Shown piece after piece: positions 1 to 8,262 of a stretch of 64,000 bases of DNA. Each line of letters opens with the position of its first letter. Within the stretch, counting starts at the first letter, position 1. A program made the translations under genes and the position numbers. The notes beneath the pieces are model-generated. The model was not told the origin of the DNA, made no database searches, and was given only the letters and a program-made list of their open reading frames with translations. Source of the stretch: JAEUIX01 sp964611125. Lineage in GTDB: Bacteria; Planctomycetota; Phycisphaerae; Phycisphaerales; UBA1924. The stretch is from assembly GCA_964611125.1 (NCBI GenBank), contig CAZSZO010000002.1, positions 1-64,000 of the forward strand. The letters are read 5' to 3'.

Positions 1-2520
1 CGCGAGATCTTCCGCCAGCAGGTCGAGTCGGGCGCCGTGCGCCCTGAGGACGACGTGGCCATCACCTCCGATGCGCGGACCAACGCGCTGGTGATCTCGA
101 CCAGCGGGCGCTCGTTCGCGGTGGTCGAGGGGCTCCTGGCCAAGCTCGACGGCGAGGCGATGAACCCGGCGGTGGGCCTGCATGTCATCCCGCTCCAGGC
201 GGGCAACGCGGCCCAGCTGGCCCCGCGGATCCTGCAGCTGATGCGCGAGCGGATCGACGGCATGCAGCGGTCGGGGTCGGTCGCCCAGCCGCGCGATACG
301 TTCTCGGTTCAGGCCGAGCCGGCGACCAATTCGCTGATTGTCGCCGCGAGCGATGAGAACCTGGCGATCGTGAAGCAGCTGGTCGAGGTGCTGTCGCGCG
401 GGGCCGAGGCGCTCGCCGGCGCCCAACTGGTGGAGGTCATCGGCGTCAAGTCGGCCCGGGTGGACCAGATGGCCCTGGCCCTGCGCGAGCTGTACGTGGA
501 CAAAGCCAACCGCGAGCGCGGGGCCGATGCGGTGCGCGTGCAGGCCGACCAGCGGCTCAACGCCCTGGTCGTGACGGGCACGGCCCAGGATGTCGACGCC
601 ATCCGCACGCTGGTGAAGCGGCTGGACGCCACGCCGATCACCGCCGTGACCGAGATTAAGCGGATCGAGCTCAAGAAGACCGACGCGGTCGAAGTCGTGC
701 GGCTCCTGCAGAACGTGCTGGCGGGCCGGCCGCTGTCGGGCGGCGGCGCCGTGGGCCAGCGCCAGGCCCTGGTGCTGCGGTTCATCAAGGACCAGACCGC
801 CGGGGCCCTGGGCGACGGCGCGGCCAAGCCCGTGACCGAGGCGGAGATCTCCGGCGCGATTCAGGAGCAGGTCACGCTGACGCCCGAAACGCGGACCAAC
901 TCGATCGTCGTGAACGCGCCTTCGCAGCTCATGGTGCTGATTGAGAACCTCGTCTCCGACATCGACACCACCGCCGCGGGGGCGCGGACCATCGAGATCT
1001 TCGAGCTTCAGCACGCCGACGCCCGCGCCATGGCGGTGGTGCTGCGCGAGCTGTTCAACCTGCGCCAGCAGGGGAACTCCCTCGTGCTCGTCCCCGAGCG
1101 CAACGCCGCCCCGGGCGGGGCGGGTGGGGGTGCGGCGGGGGCGGGTGGAGCAACCACGGCGGGCCCGCCGGCCGGCGGGGTTGGCGGCGGGGCGGGGAGC
1201 TTTGGCGACGGCAGCCAGTTCTTCCCGACCCTTGACGAGCGCCAGGCCCTCTCGATCACGATCGATGCCCGCACCAATTCGCTCATCGTCTCGGCAACCC
1301 CCGAGTATGTTGACGAAGTCCGCAAGGTCGTGACTCGTCTCGACGCCCGCGAGGTGAACGAGCGCGAGAACCTCACCGTCCGCCTCCGCAACGCCAAGGC
1401 GCCGGAGGTGGCCCGGACCTTGCGCGAGTACTTCACCGAGGAGTCCAACCGCGTCCGCCAGCTTCTCGGGCCCGACCGCGTCGGGTCGCTGGTCACGCAG
1501 CTGGAGCGCGAGGTGATCGTCCAGGGCGATGACAAGAGCAACAGCCTGCTCGTGTCGGTCTCGCCCCGCTACCGCGAGAAGGTCGAGCAACTCGTCCGCG
1601 ATATTGACGCAACGCCCCCGCAAGTGCTCATCCAGGTGCTGCTGGCGGAGGTCACGCTCGACCGCGCCGGGCAGTTCGGCATCGAAGCGACCTTCGGCCC
1701 GTTCGGGGGCGATCAGGTCCGCGGAGGGTACCTCGGCGCCGGGTCGCCGATCGGCACGGCGCTGGGCGTGCCCAACTTCTCGGTCTCGTCAGTCGACTTC
1801 AACCTGCTGATCCGCGCGCTGGAGAGCCAGGGGCGGCTGGAGGTTCTGTCGCGTCCGCAGCTCACCGTCCGCAACAACGAGAAGGCCCATTTCCAGGTCG
1901 GTCAGAACATCGGCCTGGCCGACTCGCTGCAGACGTTCTCCAACGGCACCACGCAGACCAGCATCCGGCGCGAGGACGTCGGCATCATCCTCGACGTCAC
2001 GCCCTCGGTCTCGACCGACGGCTACATCCGCATGGACGTGCAGCCGACCATCTCCTCGCTCTCGGACCGCACCACGCAGATCAGCGAGCAGATCCAGACC
2101 GCCATCGTCGACAAGCGCGACCTGCAGACTGTTGTCACGGTGAAGGACGGCGAGACCATCGTGCTGGGCGGCCTCATCCAGAACCGCGAACAGGATTTCA
2201 AGACCAAGGTGCCCGGCCTGGGCGACATCCCCCTGCTCGGCGAGCTGTTCCGTTCGACCAAGACCAGCCAGACCAAGACAGAGCTCCTGGTGCTGCTGAC
2301 CCCGCGCGTTATCCGCTCCGCCGAGCCCGGCGCCGAGATCTTCCAGCGCTCGATCCGCGAGGATGAGATCAACAACCTCTCCAAGACCGGGCAGATCCGG
2401 CGCTGGCTCCCTCCCGATCCGCCGAGCCCGGGCCAGGGCGCGGCGGAGCCCAACGATCCGCGCGTGCCGGGCGCCGGCCGCCCGCGCCCGGATGACGATG
2501 GCCCGGAGATCAAGCCTTGA
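1..2520 (+). CDS. Secretin (GspD/PilQ family), 5'-truncated by the window edge
   Basis: This is an outer-membrane secretin, the gated ring through which type II secretion or type IV pilus systems pass substrates. The frame is open from base 1, so the true start lies upstream; the GTG at 37 is not the start. Numbering codons from base 1, six N-domain-type repeats with an NSLIV-like core are visible near codons 21, 101, 178, 292, 418 and 505. A Gly/Ala-rich linker lies around codons 365-400. The C-terminal secretin domain spans about codons 538-777, with LEVLSRPQL, a VPGLGDIPLLGELF segment and the final LLVLLTPRVI strand. A Pro-rich tail follows. Six repeats exceed the usual N1-N3 set. The pseudopilin at 18172 is a possible partner. 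Family assignment is firm; the choice between type II secretion and pilus is not. Confidence 0.93.
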   Translation, partial: REIFRQQVESGAVRPEDDVAITSDARTNALVISTSGRSFAVVEGLLAKLDGEAMNPAVGLHVIPLQAGNAAQLAPRILQLMRERIDGMQRSGSVAQPRDTFSVQAEPATNSLIVAASDENLAIVKQLVEVLSRGAEALAGAQLVEVIGVKSARVDQMALALRELYVDKANRERGADAVRVQADQRLNALVVTGTAQDVDAIRTLVKRLDATPITAVTEIKRIELKKTDAVEVVRLLQNVLAGRPLSGGGAVGQRQALVLRFIKDQTAGALGDGAAKPVTEAEISGAIQEQVTLTPETRTNSIVVNAPSQLMVLIENLVSDIDTTAAGARTIEIFELQHADARAMAVVLRELFNLRQQGNSLVLVPERNAAPGGAGGGAAGAGGATTAGPPAGGVGGGAGSFGDGSQFFPTLDERQALSITIDARTNSLIVSATPEYVDEVRKVVTRLDAREVNERENLTVRLRNAKAPEVARTLREYFTEESNRVRQLLGPDRVGSLVTQLEREVIVQGDDKSNSLLVSVSPRYREKVEQLVRDIDATPPQVLIQVLLAEVTLDRAGQFGIEATFGPFGGDQVRGGYLGAGSPIGTALGVPNFSVSSVDFNLLIRALESQGRLEVLSRPQLTVRNNEKAHFQVGQNIGLADSLQTFSNGTTQTSIRREDVGIILDVTPSVSTDGYIRMDVQPTISSLSDRTTQISEQIQTAIVDKRDLQTVVTVKDGETIVLGGLIQNREQDFKTKVPGLGDIPLLGELFRSTKTSQTKTELLVLLTPRVIRSAEPGAEIFQRSIREDEINNLSKTGQIRRWLPPDPPSPGQGAAEPNDPRVPGAGRPRPDDDGPEIKP

Positions 2521-3080
2521 CGCCGCCGCGACGCATCGCATCCGGCCTGGCGGGCCGCACGGGGCACATGGCGTCCGTGCTGGCGACCCTGCTGGCGACC
2601 CTGCTGGCGGGCCTGACGTGCGGGGCGTGCGTCAACGACGGACAGGGTCCGCGCGAGCAGCCCAGGCCCCTCCCCAAGCAGCCCGCAACGCTCGTGGCCA
2701 CCCGCCTGGTGTTCAGCGTCGGCGTCTTCTCGACCGACGCCGACAACAACGGCCGGGCCGACACCTTCGACGTGAGCGTCTACCTGTTCGACGAGAACTA
2801 CCAGTACGCCATCGCCGTGCCCGGGACGCTCATCTTCACGCTGGCTGACAAGAACGGCAAGACCCTGGCTCGCTGGACCTTCGAGCCCGAGCGCTCGGCC
2901 AAGCTGGTTAAGCAACTCCCGCCCGGCTGGGGGTACTCGATTCAGCTCAGCCTGCTTGACGTGGGCGGTGATGAGTTCGAGAGCCAGACCGCCGAGTTCG
3001 CGTGCGAGTTCGTGCCGTCCAACGGCCCGGCGGTTCGCTCGCGGAACCGACCCGCGGTGCAGATCGGCAAGATCCGGTAG
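2517..3080 (+). CDS. Hypothetical exported protein, possible lipoprotein
   Basis: I do not recognise the family. The 187-residue reading starts at a TTG that overlaps the secretin stop codon (TTGA), which suggests translational coupling. The N-terminus has two arginines, a Leu/Ala-rich hydrophobic stretch (about residues 18-33) and Cys residues at about 34 and 37, a poor match to a lipobox. An ATG at 2568 would remove the basic residues and so looks less likely. The mature part contains a DADNNGRADTFDV segment resembling a calcium-binding loop, then a beta-rich region. Being directly behind the secretin it may be an accessory of that system, for example a pilotin-like lipoprotein, but this rests on position only. 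Confidence 0.7.
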   Translation: MTPPRRIASGLAGRTGHMASVLATLLATLLAGLTCGACVNDGQGPREQPRPLPKQPATLVATRLVFSVGVFSTDADNNGRADTFDVSVYLFDENYQYAIAVPGTLIFTLADKNGKTLARWTFEPERSAKLVKQLPPGWGYSIQLSLLDVGGDEFESQTAEFACEFVPSNGPAVRSRNRPAVQIGKIR

Positions 3081-3102
3081 CCGCCACACTCACCCGCCAG
3101 AC

Positions 3103-4335
3103 TCACTTGGCGTGGCGCTGGATGATCGCCCAAGCCGCCTCGTCGGCGGCCTTTTCGCCCCGCTCGCCCTGGTTGCAGCAGACCAGCACCGCAAAGTCCT
3201 TGGCGGGCGCGACCCAGACCACGCTGAACCACAGCGTGTTGCTCCCGCTGTGCGTCAGCACGAGGCGGTCCCCCTCGGGGCCCGCCCAGGGGCGTGTGTC
3301 GCGGAACCACCCGAAGGCATAGGCGTTGAGCTTGTCAGGCGGGGCGTGCAGCCGGTCGAAGGTCTCGGCCTTGAGCAGCTCGCACCGGCGCTGCGGGTTG
3401 CTCGCGTGACCCCGCAGGTGCAGCGTCACAAACCGGGCCCAGTCATCGAGCGTGCAGTGCAGCCTCCCCGCCGGCGAGACCGCGATCGGGTTGTCCGCGG
3501 CGACGCCGCTGCGCCGCGTGGGGTCGGGTTCCTGCGGCTTGCCCGACTTATCGTGCCCGCGCGGCTGGTCGGGCCCGCCTCCGCCGGGGCTCCCAGGGGC
3601 TCCCCATCCGCAACTGGTCATGCCCAGGGGTTTGAAAAGCCGCTCGGCCATCAGCTCCTCATACGGCTTGCCCGCGACCGTCTCGCAGAGATGCCCGGCG
3701 ATGGCGAACCCGGCGTTGGAGTATTCGAACTGCGTCCCCGGCGGGTTGGTCGGCGCCCGCCGCACCACGCCTTCAAGCAGCACGCGCCGCTGCTGCGTCG
3801 GCGTACCGGTGGCGGTCCAGAGCCTGCCCCACAGCCCGCCCGCGCTGAGGTCCCCCGGTGCGCCGGCCCGGTTGGTGCACAGCTGCGCGAGCGTCGCCCC
3901 GCGGAAGCCCTCGTGCATCTGGTCCCTCAGCTGGGGGAACGCCTCCGCCAGGGTGGTGTCCCAGCGCAGCTCGCCGCGTTCGACCATGATCGCCGCGAGC
4001 GTCGCCGTGAACGCCTTGGTGTCGGATCCGAGGTGCCACAGATCAGCCGTGGTCACGCGGGCCTCGTGCCCGGCCTTCCGCACCCCCACGGCGCCCAGCG
4101 CGGTGACCGAGCCTCCGGACACCACCGCGGCGCCAAGGGCGGGCACCTTGTTTCTCGCCCGGATGGGTTCGAGCAGGTCATCGAGCGGCTGCGGCGCCGC
4201 CAGGCCGGGCCGCCCAGGCTCCGCCGGCGGGGCCGCGGCCGACGCCGGTCGGGTCGCCGCGCCCTCGGCGCTCGCCCCCCGCACCCAGCCTTCCGCCACC
4301 AGCACCGCCCCGCACGCGATCATCAGTCTCAGCAT
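3103..4335 (-). CDS. Serine hydrolase, class C beta-lactamase/penicillin-binding family
   Basis: This is a 410-residue exported serine hydrolase of the beta-lactamase-related family (DD-peptidases, esterases, AmpC-like enzymes). The N-terminus has a signal-like hydrophobic segment and an Ala/Pro-rich linker. The nucleophile motif SxxK is S104-D-T-K107 within LGSDTKAFTA. A YSN tyrosine motif occurs in FEYSNAGFA, and the third motif appears as HSGSN in place of KTG/HTG. The gene starts 3 bp after pyrD, and its GGAGGA ribosome site lies inside the end of pyrD, so the two are co-transcribed. The substrate cannot be told from sequence: peptidoglycan peptide, ester or lactam are all possible. It converges on the gene at 2517. 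Confidence 0.9.
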   Translation of the reverse strand: MLRLMIACGAVLVAEGWVRGASAEGAATRPASAAAPPAEPGRPGLAAPQPLDDLLEPIRARNKVPALGAAVVSGGSVTALGAVGVRKAGHEARVTTADLWHLGSDTKAFTATLAAIMVERGELRWDTTLAEAFPQLRDQMHEGFRGATLAQLCTNRAGAPGDLSAGGLWGRLWTATGTPTQQRRVLLEGVVRRAPTNPPGTQFEYSNAGFAIAGHLCETVAGKPYEELMAERLFKPLGMTSCGWGAPGSPGGGGPDQPRGHDKSGKPQEPDPTRRSGVAADNPIAVSPAGRLHCTLDDWARFVTLHLRGHASNPQRRCELLKAETFDRLHAPPDKLNAYAFGWFRDTRPWAGPEGDRLVLTHSGSNTLWFSVVWVAPAKDFAVLVCCNQGERGEKAADEAAWAIIQRHAK

Positions 4336-4338
4336 GGC

Positions 4339-5301
4339 TCATTCCTCCAGCGCGCCGCGCAGCTCGGTCACGCTCGATTTCCCTTGTGACGCCACCCAGC
4401 CTTCCAGCCCCTTCACCACCGCCAGCGGCGAGCGCGGATCCGCAAACAGCGCCGCGCCCATGCCCACCGCCGTGGCCCCGGCGAGGATGAACTCCGCCGC
4501 GTGCTCCCAAGTGAGCACCCCGCCGAGGCCGATGATCGGTGCGCCGCCTCCGGGCGCGCCCCCCGGGGCGCCGCGCAGGGCGCGGTGCACATCGCGGACG
4601 AGCTTCACCGCCACCGGGTGCAGACCGGCCCCTGAGAGCCCGCCGGTGACGTTGGCGAGTTTGGGGCGGCGCGTCCGGACGTCGATCGCCATCGCGGGGA
4701 TGGTGTTGGAGATCGTCAGGCCGTCGGCGCCGGCCTCGACGGCCGCCCGGGCCACCGCCCCGATCGCCGGCGTCATCGGGCCCAGCTTGACCAGCATGCG
4801 TGCGTGCTTCAGCACCGGCCGCACCGCCCCCAGCAACTCGCGGAGTGATTCGCACGACGAGCCGAATTCGACCCCCGAGTGCACATTGGGGCAGGAGACG
4901 TTCAGCTCCACCGCCGGGATGCTCGGCGTGGGCGGCGCCGCGAACTGGTCGAGGTTCGCCGCGACACGGACATAGTCATCGATCGAGAACCCCGCGACAG
5001 AGGCGAAGACGGCGCACGGGACCTTGCCAGCCCGGGGGGCGAAATGCTCCAGAAACGCGTCGAGGCCCATGTTGGCCAGCCCGATGGCGTTGAGCATCCC
5101 CGCCGGACCCGCGTCAAGAATCCGCCAGACCTTGTTCCCATCGCGCGGGAGCGGGGTGATCGATTTGGTCACCAGCGCCCCGACCCGCGACAGATCGAGC
5201 ACGTCCTGCATCTCATCGAGGTTGCCAGCCGTGCCCGCCGCGAGAATGACCGGGTTGCGCAGCGGAACCCCGGCGAGCGATGTGGCGAGCAGGGTGGACA
5301 T
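4339..5301 (-). CDS. pyrD: Dihydroorotate dehydrogenase, class 1B-like catalytic subunit
   Basis: This flavoenzyme oxidises dihydroorotate to orotate in pyrimidine synthesis. The 320-residue protein has the family start (NPVILAAGTAG), an FMN-contacting lysine at K46 (ALVTKSIT), and the catalytic cysteine of class 1 enzymes at C137 in NVSCPNVHSG, where class 2 enzymes use serine. The phosphate-binding IIGLGGV loop and the ATAVGMGAALF segment lie near the end. There is no membrane-anchoring N-terminal helix. Class 1B enzymes normally work with an iron-sulfur PyrK subunit; none is visible in this window. It is the first gene of a two-gene operon with the serine hydrolase downstream. Confidence 0.95.
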   Translation of the reverse strand: MSTLLATSLAGVPLRNPVILAAGTAGNLDEMQDVLDLSRVGALVTKSITPLPRDGNKVWRILDAGPAGMLNAIGLANMGLDAFLEHFAPRAGKVPCAVFASVAGFSIDDYVRVAANLDQFAAPPTPSIPAVELNVSCPNVHSGVEFGSSCESLRELLGAVRPVLKHARMLVKLGPMTPAIGAVARAAVEAGADGLTISNTIPAMAIDVRTRRPKLANVTGGLSGAGLHPVAVKLVRDVHRALRGAPGGAPGGGAPIIGLGGVLTWEHAAEFILAGATAVGMGAALFADPRSPLAVVKGLEGWVASQGKSSVTELRGALEE

Positions 5302-5347
5302 GCGGGCAGCATAGCGGGAGGACGGGCCTGTGCGGATTCCGGACGGG

Positions 5348-5376
5348 TTGACAGCTTAAGTTGTATGTGCAACAAT
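5348..5376 (+). promoter_or_regulatory. Candidate sigma-70-type promoter of the MarR gene
   Basis: A perfect TTGACA (5348-5353) is followed after 17 bp by AACAAT (5371-5376), a four-of-six match to the -10 consensus. The operator-like repeat at 5360-5373 lies in the spacer and overlaps the -10 element, the arrangement expected for repression. Transcription would begin near 5383, which is a GTG codon in frame with the regulator. Confidence 0.5.
5360..5373. promoter_or_regulatory. Operator-like inverted repeat, copy 1
   Basis: GTTGTATGTGCAAC is an imperfect palindrome with perfect GTTG/CAAC ends and the form GTTGyAyrTrCAAC. The same motif recurs on the opposite strand at 6065-6078, upstream of the 4Fe-4S gene. 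It is probably the binding site of the MarR-type protein encoded between the two copies. Confidence 0.6.
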
Positions 5377-5382
5377 TCGGTC

Positions 5383-5982
5383 GTGCCCCCTGCCCGGTCC
5401 AAGCCGAACCCGTCCGAACCGACCCGACGCCCCACGAGCGGCGCCGGGGCGGCGGTCATCCCCGCCCGATCCGAGCCAAGCCCGGCGATTCGTGAGATCG
5501 CATCAGGCTGCCTGGCTGTCCGGGCCCGCATGCTCTCGCGGGCCGTCAGCGCGATCTATGAGCGGGTGATGGGCTTCTCGGGCTTCACCATTTCGCAGGT
5601 GAACATCATGGTCGCCGCGGGCATGATCGGTCCCTGCGCGCCGGGCCGCCTGGGCCGGGCTCTGCACATGGAGCGATCCACCGTGAGCCGCAACATCGAG
5701 CGCCTGCTCGCTCAGGGGTACCTCCTGGGCGGCCCCGAGGGGAGCGAACGCATCCGCGATGTCCGCCTGTCGGCCCGCGGCGTCGACGCTGTGCACGCCG
5801 TGCTCCCCGCCTGGCGCCAGGCCCAGGAAGAGGTCGGCCAGCTTCTCGGCGAAACCGGAGTGGGCGCCCTCCATCGCCTCGGGTCGCGACTGAGCACCGC
5901 GTCGCGAGCCCGCGGCCGGCGGCGCGAGGCGCCCGCAGCCGGCAAGATCCCAACGACCCCGATGCACCCCCAAACCGACTGA
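5383..5982 (+). CDS. MarR-family transcriptional regulator
   Basis: This is a winged-helix repressor-type protein. The conserved part begins around the ATG at 5530 (MLSRAVSAIYERVMG). It continues through FTISQVNIMVAAG, a recognition-helix region (RALHMERSTVSRNIERLLAQGYL) and the wing (RIRDVRLSARGVDAV), followed by a dimerisation helix and a basic C-terminal tail. The start is uncertain. An ATG at 5365 lies inside the operator and the predicted -10 box, while a GTG at 5383 coincides with the expected transcription start and would give a leaderless message. I prefer 5383. Operator-like repeats on both sides of the gene suggest autoregulation plus control of the 4Fe-4S gene downstream. The ligand is unknown. 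Confidence 0.85.
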   Translation: MPPARSKPNPSEPTRRPTSGAGAAVIPARSEPSPAIREIASGCLAVRARMLSRAVSAIYERVMGFSGFTISQVNIMVAAGMIGPCAPGRLGRALHMERSTVSRNIERLLAQGYLLGGPEGSERIRDVRLSARGVDAVHAVLPAWRQAQEEVGQLLGETGVGALHRLGSRLSTASRARGRRREAPAAGKIPTTPMHPQTD

Positions 5983-6064
5983 ACACCCGCCCCATCGGTC
6001 CCAGGGGGGCCCACCCAGGCCTCACCGGCGCCTTCGGGCTTCCTGCCCATCTCTCGACCTATCA

Positions 6065-6078
6065 GTTGCAGATACAAC
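6065..6078. promoter_or_regulatory. Operator-like inverted repeat, copy 2
   Basis: GTTGCAGATACAAC is the reverse complement of GTTGTATCTGCAAC and differs from copy 1 (5360-5373) at one position. It lies 67-80 bp upstream of the start of the 4Fe-4S protein gene. The remaining leader up to 6144 is C-rich and has no recognisable ribosome-binding site. Confidence 0.6.
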
Positions 6079-6144
6079 AAGATCGCCCGCCCACCCATAC
6101 CCACCCCCCACCCCCCTCTCACCCCCGCCTCACCGGATCCCCTC

Positions 6145-7551
6145 ATGAACCCCACCCGATCGACGCTGAGCGAACTGTCCGCGGGCGATACCCCTGCTTC
6201 GGCGGCTTCGCCATCCGCCTCACCGCCCGTCGCCTCCTTCACGCCCCCGATGGGCCTGACCGTCTCCGCCGGCGCGAAGCACTTCAGCGCGGCGGAGCTC
6301 CGGCGGATCTGCCTGGAGGCCGGCGCGGCGGACGCCGGGTTCGTGGAGGTTGATCGACCGGCGCTGGCGGTCGATCGGGGCGACATCCTCACCGTGCTGC
6401 CGCGCGCCCGGACGGTCATCAGCCTGGTGCTGCGGATGACGCCCGAGAGCGTCCGCAGCCCGCTGCGGAGCGTGGCCAACACCGAGTTTCACGCCGTGGG
6501 CGATGAGGTCAATCACGTGGCCCGCCGGGTGGTCGACCAGCTTCGGCGCGCGGGCGTGCAGGCGGTGAACCCCGGGATGGCCTTCCCGATGGAGATCCAG
6601 CGGATCCCCGAGGGCAAGCCCTGGGTTGTGAGTCAGAAGATCCTCGCCGAGCAGGCGGGACTGGGCCGCATGGGGATCCATCGCAACGTGATCCATCCGC
6701 GCTTCGGCAACTTCATCCTGCTCGGCGCCGTTATCTGCGACGCCATCGTCGACGACTACGGCCGCCCGCTTGATGACAACCCGTGCGTGAGCTGCAAGCT
6801 CTGCGTCGCCGCGTGCCCGGTGGGGGCGATCTCGCCGGAAGGGCAGTTCAACTTCGGCGCGTGCTCCACGCACAACTACCGCGAGTTCCTCACCGGCTTC
6901 ACCGACTGGGTCGAGACCATCACCGAGTCGGCCGGGGCCCTGGGATACCGCCGGCGCGTCGAGGACCCCGAGACCCTGTCGATGTGGCAGAGCCTCGCCT
7001 ATGGCCCGAACTACAAGGCGGCGTACTGCCTGGCGGTGTGCCCCGCGGGAACCGATGTCATCGGCCCGTTTGTCGAAGCCCGGGCCGCGCATGTCGAGGC
7101 GGTGCTGCGCCCGCTGCAGCAGAAGGTCGAGCCGCTCTACGTCGTCAAGGGCTCCGACGCGGAGGACTACGCCCGCAAGCGGTTCCCGCACAAGCGGCTC
7201 CGCTTCGTGCGCAGCGGCCTGCGCCCGACGTCGATCTCGTCATTCCTCAGCGGCATGCGCCTGCAGTTCCAGCCCGGGCGCGCCCACGGGCTCGACGCGG
7301 TGTACCACTTCCGCTTCAGCGGGCGCGAGGCCCGCGACGCCACCATCACCATCCGCGATCGCACGCTGACCGTCGCCGAGGGGCTGCAGGGCCGGGCGAG
7401 CGTGACCGTCCGCGCCGACTCGCAGACCTGGGTGAAGTTCGTCCGCAAGGAGGTCAGCCTCCCCTGGGCATTGCTCACCCGCGGGATCCGCATCTCCGGG
7501 TTCCTGGGCGGGGCCCGCCTGATGGCCGCGTTCGGCAAGTGCTTCCCCTGA
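6145..7551 (+). CDS. 4Fe-4S protein of the QueG-like type with C-terminal SCP2-like domain
   Basis: This 468-residue cytoplasmic protein has three parts. The N-terminal part resembles epoxyqueuosine-reductase/dehalogenase-type proteins (LPRARTVISLVLRM, then ILAEQAGLGRMGIHRN). The middle is an iron-sulfur module with CVSCKLCVAACP and further cysteines ending in CLAVCPAG, consistent with two 4Fe-4S clusters. The last ~110 residues (from about VYHFRFSGR) look like an SCP2 sterol/lipid-carrier fold. The start is uncertain: ATG 6145 leaves a Ser/Pro-rich head, and ATG 6250 begins at the conserved part. A shared operator motif suggests control by the adjacent MarR protein. Function is inferred only as a redox protein acting on, or binding, a hydrophobic compound. 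It is unlikely to be QueG itself because of the extra domain. Confidence 0.85.
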   Translation: MNPTRSTLSELSAGDTPASAASPSASPPVASFTPPMGLTVSAGAKHFSAAELRRICLEAGAADAGFVEVDRPALAVDRGDILTVLPRARTVISLVLRMTPESVRSPLRSVANTEFHAVGDEVNHVARRVVDQLRRAGVQAVNPGMAFPMEIQRIPEGKPWVVSQKILAEQAGLGRMGIHRNVIHPRFGNFILLGAVICDAIVDDYGRPLDDNPCVSCKLCVAACPVGAISPEGQFNFGACSTHNYREFLTGFTDWVETITESAGALGYRRRVEDPETLSMWQSLAYGPNYKAAYCLAVCPAGTDVIGPFVEARAAHVEAVLRPLQQKVEPLYVVKGSDAEDYARKRFPHKRLRFVRSGLRPTSISSFLSGMRLQFQPGRAHGLDAVYHFRFSGREARDATITIRDRTLTVAEGLQGRASVTVRADSQTWVKFVRKEVSLPWALLTRGIRISGFLGGARLMAAFGKCFP

Positions 7552-7593
7552 GAGCCGCTTGGCTCCGCCGCGTTCCGCCCCGTACCCTTGGCC

Positions 7594-8262
7594 ATGGATA
7601 TCGCCTCCCGCATCGCCCAGTTCGAGAACATGGCCCAGGCCGATCCGACCAACGAGATGGCCCACTTCTCGCTCGGCCAGGCCTATGTGCAGGCCGGCCG
7701 CCAGAAGGACGCCGCCGAGAGCTTCCTCCGCTGTGTCAGCATCAACCCCGAGCTCAGCAAGGCCTATCAGCTCGCGGGCGAGGCTCTGATCAAGTCCGGC
7801 GACACCCGGAAAGCCGCGGCGGTGCTCGCCCAGGGGTACATCATCGCCGCTCAGAAGGGCGACCTGATGCCCAAGAACGCCATGGGCACGCTCCTGCGGA
7901 GCATGGGCGAAACCCCGCCCGAGGTGCAGGAGCAGGCGCCCAAGGGCGCCGGGGCCGCCGCGGCGGACGCCGGCCCGCACAGCGGCGCGGTCCCGGAGGG
8001 CAAGATCGTCTGCCGTCAGACCAGCCGCCTCGGGACCCGCTTCACCCGCCAGCCGTTCAAGGGCCCGGTTGGCGCGTGGATCGCCGCGAACATCTCCAAG
8101 GAGACGTTCGACCTCTGGATCAAGCAGGGCACCAAGGTGATCAACGAGCTCCGCCTGGACCTGTCGCGCGACAAGGACCAGGAGGTCTACGACCAGCACA
8201 TGCGCGAGTTCCTGGGGATCGATGACGCCGTACTCGCGGAGATCACGGCCGGGAAGGCGTGA
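7594..8262 (+). CDS. TPR protein fused to a YggX-like Fe(II)-trafficking/oxidative-damage domain
   Basis: This is a 222-residue fusion. Residues about 1-105 form tetratricopeptide helices (AHFSLGQAYVQAGRQKDAA, then KAYQLAGEALIKSGDTRKAA). An Ala/Pro linker follows, and residues about 136-212 match YggX. The match includes the conserved cysteine C140 (KIVCRQ), the FKGPVGAWIAANISKETFDLW core and KVINELRLDL before the MREFLG end. YggX-type proteins are normally about 90-residue stand-alone proteins linked to protection of iron-sulfur clusters. ATG 7594 is chosen over an in-frame TTG at 7588. The gene follows the iron-sulfur gene by 42 bp, so a role in cluster maintenance fits the context. Its 3' end overlaps mnmA by 20 bp in convergent orientation. 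Confidence 0.88.
   Translation: MDIASRIAQFENMAQADPTNEMAHFSLGQAYVQAGRQKDAAESFLRCVSINPELSKAYQLAGEALIKSGDTRKAAAVLAQGYIIAAQKGDLMPKNAMGTLLRSMGETPPEVQEQAPKGAGAAAADAGPHSGAVPEGKIVCRQTSRLGTRFTRQPFKGPVGAWIAANISKETFDLWIKQGTKVINELRLDLSRDKDQEVYDQHMREFLGIDDAVLAEITAGKA

Noticed and set aside
2956..4389. 477-codon plus-strand frame opposite the serine hydrolase
   Set aside because: High-GC antisense shadow; the minus strand carries the SxxK and YSN motifs.
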